Source: Diplolepis rosae (taxonomy: Eukaryota; Arthropoda; Insecta; Hymenoptera; Diplolepididae). From it: 64,000 nt of DNA. The translations under genes were made by a program, and so were the position numbers. Shown one piece after another: positions 56,609-64,000 of the stretch; position 1 is the first letter of the stretch; each line of letters opens with the position of its first letter. The notes under the pieces were generated by a model. The model had not been told where the DNA came from. It made no database searches and worked only from the letters and a program-made list of their open reading frames with translations. The stretch spans positions 1,860,001-1,924,000 of the forward strand of contig JAPYXD010000382.1 in NCBI GenBank assembly GCA_030998225.1. Reading direction: 5' to 3'.

Positions 56609-56620
56609 AAGGAGGGAGGA
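56609..56620 (+). promoter_or_regulatory. Polypurine tract 1, after env
   Basis: AAGGAGGGAGGA followed by C, preceded by GAGGACAACGA. This is the usual form of a plus-strand priming site in Gypsy elements. The sequence after it (AAGTACCCAAG) does not match any LTR start in the window. Confidence 0.65.
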
Positions 56621-56621
56621 C

Positions 56622-58690
56622 AAGTACCCAAGTAAGCAAAATTTTTGCCAAAAATCACACTGAATTACGATACATCATTACCGTTACCACCAGGAATATA
56701 CAATAAATAATCACGATACATAATGGCAGCTATAATAAATTAACAATCAAAGCAACAGAGGAAGAGAATAAGGATCATAGAAAGTACGAGGAGTTTAGCC
56801 ATATCAAGCTAACAAACCACTCCCACTTGAGAAAGAAATTAATCACACCCACCGAGAGCAACCATAATGAATTATAATCCAATCACGTAAAGAAATTCAA
56901 TGTGACACCTTACTGGGCGCAGCGTATCACTAGCAGTCGAGACTCCCGACAACATGGCCAGAGCGTAACTTGAACCGCCCAGCGATAAGAAGACTCGCGA
57001 CCGCCTGCAATGAATCATATATACTAAGCAGTTCTCCTGTATCTATATGAATGCCTATTACAAGTTCTTTATTAGACTTGCCAAAAACCCACAAGGCAGC
57101 GGGCCTTATACCAATGGATGCACCGACAAGATGGTTATCATTATCAAAAACTCCATGGCAGCACCGCAACATTAATTGAATAATATCCGCGAAGAATAAA
57201 AGATGTGCAATGCTATATATCCATAAACCTTTAATCATGTAAATCAATCAGAATTGAGCCACATGACTAAGGGTTTCTCCGAACTATAAGGGCACATATC
57301 TCCGTTGTTAACGCAATACTAGAAATAACCACATAGATATTTCAAGTAATTGATTGACTAAGTAGTCAATGGGATAAGGCCATAATTTTGTAAAGAAATA
57401 ATTACGAGCACATCGATTAATAAAGCCATTCTTGGTAAAACCGGGTAACGCAAAACCTAACCATGAATCTTCTATTACAAATTACCCGATTTGGCCAATA
57501 AATAAGCTCGTGCCAGCCAAATTAACCTAGAAATAAGCAATAGATGGATTTAATAAAATAACTATAAAAGGACTTCCCAGAATTCGGATTATAATCAGAT
57601 TATAAACTAAGAACTAGGGTAGAACTTTTTAAAAATTTTATATTTAGTAAATTGAAGAAAGAGTTTTAATCACGCTGAACTAAGTTAATGTTTTGAGGCA
57701 ACTAAAGTTTTACATGAAATCTTTGAATAATAATTTTATGACAAGTGTTATAAAAACTGCTTACAGCTTCATAAAATTAAGAAAAGTTCAGAAAATGCAG
57801 TGCATTTTGGCAATTTTAGGATACTCATACCAAAATTCATCCTAAGGATCGTCAAGTTTTACGTTAACCTTCACAAAATGAAAATTTGAAGGTTTCTAAC
57901 AGAATCCGACTATCATAATTAAGAGATAATGTCTATAAAGTCATGTATATGTGTATGTTGTGTGAATTATGTGTGAATTACACATATATGCATGCATATA
58001 TGCCTATATACATGTATGATGTCATGAAGGTATGACAGGGCATGGCTATTTAAACCACTACCATAAAAGCATCAATAAAACGTAGCAACATGAGTGCTCC
58101 TCAAGCAGTATGCTGCCCTGCTAAATCTTCATTAAGCTCGGAATTGAATTCGGGTGGTCCTGTGGCTAAAACGATGAAATTCCCCGCGTAACCTAAAAAT
58201 ACTTCATCAAAAAGCTATACACCTTCAATTATGTACACCGATCGGATTTGGTCTACATAATTTAGGGTCCCTGCATACATGCATGCACACGTACGTACGT
58301 ATGTGTGTACGCAGGTGTGTAGATGGGGTCAGCAATCATGGATAGACGAGCCCATAATTAAAAATACGGTAATTATAACCTAAAACTAATAATCAATAAT
58401 ATAAGTAATTCTAAGATTATAGTTAGGTGCTATCGCGCCACCTTTGGTACAGATTTCCAGGCGATAGCAATCAACAATACTACCAAAGGGGTCGCAGTAC
58501 AAATATAGGAAAAATATATATATTAAATATATTAAGTTCATTTTAAATTAATTAAATTCTAAAGCTACGGGAATCAGAGAAATAAAACATGAAAATCAGA
58601 GAGACAAGCAGAGGGCAACATATAGGAAACAAAAATTTTGAACGTACCTCGTCTGCCAGTCTCTCAAGCTATTATATACGTTTAAAAATT
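56622..58690. other. Non-coding part of the antisense module
   Basis: Between polypurine tract 1 and the antisense gene. A CATATATACTAAGCAGTTC promoter-like word lies near 57,015-57,035. Palindromic TA/TG words occur at 57,950-58,020 and 58,270-58,320. No plus-strand gene is recognised. Either the body of a 3' LTR or captured flanking DNA. Confidence 0.35.
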
Positions 58691-58696
58691 TTTATT
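58691..58696 (-). terminator. Poly(A) signal candidate of the antisense gene
   Basis: AATAAA on the minus strand, 170 bp beyond the stop codon of the spliced antisense gene. Confidence 0.4.
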
Positions 58697-58865
58697 CGCA
58701 AATAAATGAAGGACAACTTATGTATAAAAGTATATAAAAATAATAATATAATAATATATAAATATATAATATATAATAAAAGTATATATAAAGATAAGTA
58801 ATCACAGCTAACTTAAAGGTATGAAAGCATCAATATGAAGACAGGAATTTACAATAACGATAATA

Positions 58866-60309
58866 TTAGTGGTAGCTGGGAGGCAGCACCGGATCCTCCG
58901 TTGGCACCAGGACTTCCTCAGGCCTCGGGTCTGAAACAAGAATTAATAAATAAGAAACAGGAAATCGAAGACAAGAAACAGAAAGGAAGAAGGGAATTTT
59001 AAATGGAACAAGATTGGAAACGAAATCTACAACTTACACCACGGAGCATCATAGTATGTCCCGCATCGGCACGGGAGGACATGGAAGGAGCCACGCAGGT
59101 AGCGCCCGCAGTGACAGAAATCCCCCATGTACCAGGCACCACTGAAACATTCAAAAACAAAGAGGAAATAATAAATAAAATATGCCAAATCAAGGTAATT
59201 CCAATGAGCACACGACGACTTACCCAAGGCAAACAGAAGGCACCAGGGATGAGTGTATACACTCCTGCATGCCAGGCGTGCCTACATGCGCTTCCGTAAG
59301 CGCCAGCAGCTCCAGTGCTCGGCGGCGTGCCACCTCCTGCGCTCGTCTAGCAGCCTGGATGGCTAGAGAGCGCCAGCACCTTCTAATTATTCTATTTCGG
59401 CACCCACCTCGGTTCTCCCGGGCCACCCGACTCCAGTTTTGTTGGAGCTGCCCCTGCTGAACAATCTCCGTCGCCAGGAGCAGCACCCGAGCCAGGAATA
59501 AGCCCGGGGAGCACCGCAGAAAGTTCCGTGGCCGCCCCTGCACGCCTGAAACAAAAAGAAAAAGGATAATTAAAGATTAACGATTGAAGAATGACGTAGT
59601 AGCTCTAAGGCACCACCCTATTCCACGCACCCAAGCCAACCCCACCACTAAACCTCGACATTTTAGGGCGTCCTTACACCCTAAGATGCGGTGTTTTAGC
59701 TCCAGGGAGGCTACGCGTAGCAGAACACCGGGACTCCGCGAATCGAGAACCCTGACAACGGCAAAGGAGTCGTGGGAGACTGAGGAATCAATCAACTCCT
59801 GACAGGCCAGGGTCATTGATTCGATAGCCCGGCTGGGACGAACGCCGCGCACTGATACATAAAAAACCCCCAGTCGATCTTCAATCTCCGAAATGCGCAC
59901 TTGCAAGCTGTCACGTCGCGGCGCAAACAGGGCAGGGTCCCCGGACGAAGAAGATGAACTGGAGACACTCGGCTGTAATAAAGAGAGGTCGAAATCCGCA
60001 ACCGAGTCAATTAAGGAACGATCAATAAGAAGACCGGAGGCTTGAGGGCTAGAGTAATCGGGTGCCCCGAACCACTCAGCTAGTAGAGAGTCCAGGAAGT
60101 CCCCGGCGCCTGACATCTTGACCCGAACCAAGACACTTCACGAATGCGGCACTACCCGAACCAATTATGCAAATTAAAAATGGGCACTTACCAGCTCCTT
60201 CAGGCACCGACGTAGCCCCCCTCACTAAGGAGAGAGGGTAGCCCTGATCTTGGCAGTGCTCTTCGTAAGAGATGGTCCCTGAGCTTGACGATGACCCATC
60301 TTCTGCCAT
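58866..60309 (-). CDS. Antisense five-exon gene of unknown function inside the ERV
   Basis: Minus-strand exons: 60,309-60,192, 60,109-59,678, 59,545-59,224, 59,141-59,038 and 58,930-58,866. Donors are GTAAGT, GTAAGG, GTAAGT and GTAAGT. Acceptors are CAG, three of them after strong pyrimidine tracts. All four junction phases agree and total length is 1,041 bp, 346 residues plus stop. The ATG has a good context (GCAGCCATGGC), and a further acceptor at 60,322 suggests a noncoding first exon. The product has Ser-rich N-terminal parts, an Arg-rich helix (RNRIIRRCWRSLAIQAARR), a Cys group (CHCGRYLRG, LPCRCG) and a C-terminal PPSY, which fits the PPxY motif bound by WW-domain ubiquitin ligases. I recognise no family. 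Intact introns are explained by the antisense orientation, since they are not spliced from the ERV transcript. Confidence 0.7.
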
Positions 60310-60502
60310 GGCTGCCGTAGACTGAGGAGAAAATCATCCCCACGACCCAGCATGCAACGAGATGACATCATGCCAACCATGCAAAAAACCCCACCAAGGC
60401 AGAACTCCTAGGGCACACGTGCACTACCACCCAGAACAAGATCCAAAATTCGTCATGTCAACTTCTACATAAAATTGACTCATGGCAACTACAGCATAGC
60501 AT

Positions 60503-60650
60503 CACTATCCAACATCTTCGAAAAATGACATCATCCTGCATCAGCTGAATCCTCAGATAACACCATTCTCAGGATACACTATCCAACATCTTCGAAAAAT
60601 GACATCATCCTGCATCAGCTGAATCCTCAGATAACACCATTCTCAGGATA
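60503..60650. repeat. 74-bp tandem duplication upstream of the antisense gene
   Basis: CACTATCCAACATCTTCG begins at 60,503 and again at 60,577, with two nearly identical units. It lies 200-340 bp upstream of the antisense ATG, in its likely promoter region. Confidence 0.85.
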
Positions 60651-60908
60651 CAAGTAGCCTAGTAGAAAAGAACAAAATACCAGAAACGCCCTGTCAAATT
60701 AATAACAAAAACTACTTCAGTCCCTGCAGTCATCAACATGCAGCTGCAAAATAACATCACTATCTACCAGGAACTATTTACTTACCAAAGAGATTCCGGA
60801 AGTGCAATCCACACCACAAATTATGGGGCCCACAACTTAATATAGAACGCCCACTACACTTTTTTTACGGAAGACACTTATTATTTCATCGAGGACGATG
60901 ATTATTCT

Positions 60909-60920
60909 AAGGAGGGAGGA
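60909..60920 (+). promoter_or_regulatory. Polypurine tract 2, directly before the LTR
   Basis: AAGGAGGGAGGA then C, then TGTTACATCCC of the LTR at 60,922. It is preceded by GAGGACGATGA, as at tract 1. Position next to an LTR start is the expected place of a functional polypurine tract. Confidence 0.8.
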
Positions 60921-60921
60921 C

Positions 60922-63033
60922 TGTTACATCCCAGTAACTTTTAAAATTTTATATTGCCCCTGTGCAAGGGCAATGCGCCAAACACCGAGGATAACGAGGA
61001 AGACATCATTCAAGTATAAGAGTGTTCCTATGATAAATTATCATATGGACCGGGTAGCTGTGCGCATGGGGTAAACATATGTATACCTCACGTCGACGAA
61101 TCGGTTTGACATATGGTAATAAGAGATGAAGAAGAACAGCGCCCTGTCTATATGGTAATTGCACCCGTGGTAATGAGTCAGTAACTCGCACCGCGAGCCG
61201 ATAAAGTAGTAACGCCGTGCTAATAACCTAATGAGAGAATGAGAAGTTATCGGCACAGCCTCACTAATTATAATGACTAAATATTATAATCATTATTATA
61301 TTAATATTAATTATGTATCAACATTACATCAGTACTATTATTAATACCTCAGGTAGTAAAATAGTATTGATCAATATTATCGCCATTATGTATTGATTGC
61401 CGATGAGTCGATCACGATCAATGAATAAAAATCGATCATTGATTATGGATCATAGATAAGAAATCGATTGACTGATCATTGGCAACCAATTAATGATCAT
61501 ACTTCATAAAATAAGTAACACAAATTGTAAACAAATAAATGCAGAAATGAGTAATTATAAATGCATTTATTTGGAAACTAGATATAAAATTGGGCAATAG
61601 AAGAGATGAACTCATGAACCCTTGCAGAGATCGTGCCTGGCCACCGATTCGCAGTTCGTACGTGCCTTGCCACCGATTTGCGATTCGAACGTGCCGTGCC
61701 ACCGATTTACGATTCGAACGTGCCGTGCCACCGATTTACGTTGATCTGCTCCCACTAATAGAAGCATCAATAGTATATATACCCCAGATTCACCTCTGGA
61801 GGTTTGTCATTAAGTTCCGAACAGTTGTACGGTTGTTAGGTCCGGACCGGTAATTCAACATCGTGAGCAGACCCTTCGATAAACGTAAGTCTCAGTGGAT
61901 TTCTATGAGCAACTCAACATTCGGTACTTGGTAAATAAAATCCTTGGTCCTTAAGTGGTGCAAGTCCGGAAACCGTAGTGCTAGATAGTTCCTTTGGATT
62001 ACGTGTATCGTCGTATTTAGTCGTGTCGGTTAATAGTGATTCATTTCTGAAATCGGGACGAACTAACCTATCTTGTTAACAAGTGCATGTTTGATTCATT
62101 TCTCGTGTACTTAACAAGATACGTAAGCGGATAATTGATCACATCAGTCGCTGGTGGACTTGCATCCCTTACACCAACTATCCTGCAAGGATTTGTGCGC
62201 GTTGACTTGCAACAATAGGAGTAATAAACGACAATTCTCTCTTTTGCCCTCTAATTTAAGAGGTAGACAAGTAAGTTATACATATAAATAAGCATCTCAA
62301 AACTTATTATATTATCTATAACACTGAATGTGGTGCGTGAGTTGTATACCTAGGCATCTCAAAACCTAGTATATTAGCGTAACACGTACACAATCAACTC
62401 CGGAAGTGACATATATATAGGCATCTCAAAACCTGTATATTTGGCTCATAACCGTACAAAACTTATAACACTGAATGTGGTGCGTGAGTTGTATACCTAG
62501 GCATCTCAAAACCTAGTATATTAGCGTAACACGTACACAATCAACTCCGGAAGTGACATATATATAGGCATCTCAAAACCTGTATATTTGGCTCATAACC
62601 GTACAAAACTTATAACACTGAATGTGGTGCGTGAGTTGTATACCTAGGCATCTCAAAACCTAGTATATTAGCGTAACACGTACACAATCAACTGCGAAAG
62701 TGACATATATATAGGCATCTCAAAACCTGTATATTTGGCTCGTAAACGCATAAAACTCATAAAATTGCCTTCTCATCCGAGAAGTAGTATAGTTTACCAC
62801 CTAAGTAACAAACTGTGCAACATTCTATTTATTTATAATAAATTGTCATTTATTTACAAATTCAGTGTTTTATTATCATTGTGAACAACTCAGGGCCCAT
62901 AGACCTGACAAGTGACAACGTACCCACAAACAAAAATAAATTATCAGGCCTTACCAACCTGATATAATCAGCCTACCGCCTCCCTTATATCCAATTATCC
63001 AACCTACCCTCGCCTTTTGCTCGGGACGTAACA
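60922..63033 (+). mobile_element. Long LTR-like unit (element M), copy 2
   Basis: Same as 42,995-44,959 with near-identity. TATATATA at 61,774-61,781, AATAAA near 61,934, 29-bp repeats at 61,640-61,740, and three instead of two 147-bp hairpin units (starts 62,318, 62,465 and 62,612). It is followed by CTTGTTCTCAGCG, exactly as copy 1 is. It lies directly after a polypurine tract, so its start is the 3' LTR start of the retrovirus. Confidence 0.88.
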
Positions 63034-64000
63034 CTTGTTCTCAGCGAGCGCCACACTAACCTGTGGTTACTCCCACCCGACCGATCACTCAGGTTTAGCA
63101 GCCCGAGGAATGGTCGCGGGATGAACGGGCATCCCGCGGTCATAGTTTAAAAATTTTTTTTTTTTTTTTGTTACTATTTATCATGAATTTATTTATTTAG
63201 GTGCATGTAAGGGGATCATTATAGCCAATAATTAGATGAACAATTAAATCAATATAAATTCAATAAATGATTAAATGAATGTTAAATTGTGTGAATAAAA
63301 TTAATTATTATTGTATGATCATAAATGTTATGAACATTTAACATTATAAATAAATATAATGACTACAAATAAATATAATTATTGTCACACCGTCAATACT
63401 ATGAATATTAAATACGATAAACGAAGATAACTATCGTTACATAGTCAATATAATAAGTATCGAATACTATAAGCAAGTATTATTATAAATGTTAAAAATT
63501 ACAAATAGTAATAAATTAGCATAGGTTTAATTAAGAATTGCAGATTTAAAATTTAAACTCTAACTTAAAGATCGAAACTTTTGGCTCAATTAGGCGAAAA
63601 TTCGGTTTAAAAATATTTAAATATCAATAAGATAAAAGTTCAAGAGTCGAAATGTATCAGATATGTAAAAAAAAATCTTGTGTAGAAACATTTAAAAGGG
63701 AATACTTTTATTCTCTGCGTTGTAAATTTTCAAAATATAAATTGTAGGATTGTAAATTTGAAATGTTTATTGTACCCAAAAAATTATGCAAAATCTAAAT
63801 CTTGTGTAGATATTCTTTTTTTTGTATTGAGTTTTAATTACTTTATATTGATAATGTAGGCGGATATTTCCTAGGAGAACCCTAATAAAGATTTTAATTC
63901 TGCATTTCTCTCAACTAAAGAAATAAATATTTATGTAAACACGGTATTTTATTCGAATAAAGAAACTCTTTAAATCGACAGAATATCTTCCTAAATTAAT
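63034..64000 (+). repeat. Second copy of the sequence after the LTR
   Basis: Matches 44,960-45,927 with a handful of differences and runs off the window end. It includes the right part of element X (to 63,659) and then the beginning of the leader-like region. The duplication is therefore longer than the 2-kb unit with TG...CA ends. Confidence 0.88.

Noticed and set aside
56622..57300. Typical 3' LTR directly after env
   Set aside because: The sequence after polypurine tract 1 has no partner upstream of the primer binding site; the duplicated sequence starts only at 60,922.
59003..59299. Plus-strand ORF of 98 codons over the antisense gene
   Set aside because: The minus strand has consensus splice sites and consistent phases here; the plus frame shows no domain.

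Overview
The window looks like a repeat-rich, gene-poor stretch of an insect nuclear genome. It is AT-rich, has intron-bearing gene fragments with GT-AG sites, and carries mariner/Tc1, piggyBac-type MITEs, an R1-like LINE, a Penelope-like element, Gypsy elements and an env-bearing errantivirus-like endogenous retrovirus (ERV). Hymenoptera is my guess for the order, at low confidence. Nothing is bacterial: no operons, ribosome binding sites or CRISPR.

Layout. 1-1.2 kb: broken Gypsy pol. 1.86-5.44 kb: a mariner split by a 2.3-kb LTR-like insertion with a 4-bp target duplication. 5.67-6.39 kb: TTAA MITE. 7.1-11.25 kb: a large inverted-repeat element invaded by two LTRs. 11.4-11.7 kb: transposase fragment. 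13.3-17.4 kb: decayed R1-like LINE. 18.5-21.5 kb: transposase remnant, an inverted-repeat element with tRNA-like boxes in both arms, and a TA-flanked MITE. 21.6-21.86 kb: probable host C2H2 zinc-finger exon with a CtBP-type PLDLS motif. 23.1-26.7 kb: minus-strand Gypsy element inside a diverged tandem array. 29.0-31.2 kb: THAP gene remnant with a Tc1-like MITE in its intron. 32.3-35.5 kb: MITEs, repeats and a hairpin array. 37.8-40.07 kb: small two-exon gene whose intron holds a Penelope-like element. 42.8-64 kb: the ERV complex.

The ERV complex is the main interest. Long direct repeats (42,995 onward and 60,922 onward) flank a primer-binding-site candidate, a protease-like small ORF, gag-pol, a separate ORF combining a dsRNA-binding domain with a CCHC zinc knuckle, an env/fusion gene, and an antisense five-exon gene with phase-consistent introns and a C-terminal PPSY motif. 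Between RNase H and integrase, pol carries a segment resembling a TARG1-type macrodomain. The dsRNA-binding, macrodomain-like and antisense products are candidates for accessory counter-defence functions; that role is inference. gag-pol and env have frameshifts, so this copy is not autonomous.

A second unusual signal is structural. Eight hairpins at two loci (34.1-35.0 and 46.0-46.6 kb) share a loop of exactly 19 nt while the stems differ in sequence and stay self-complementary. The LTR carries another series with a constant 10-nt loop and changing stems. Such constant-loop, changing-stem arrays suggest selected structure in retroelement leaders.
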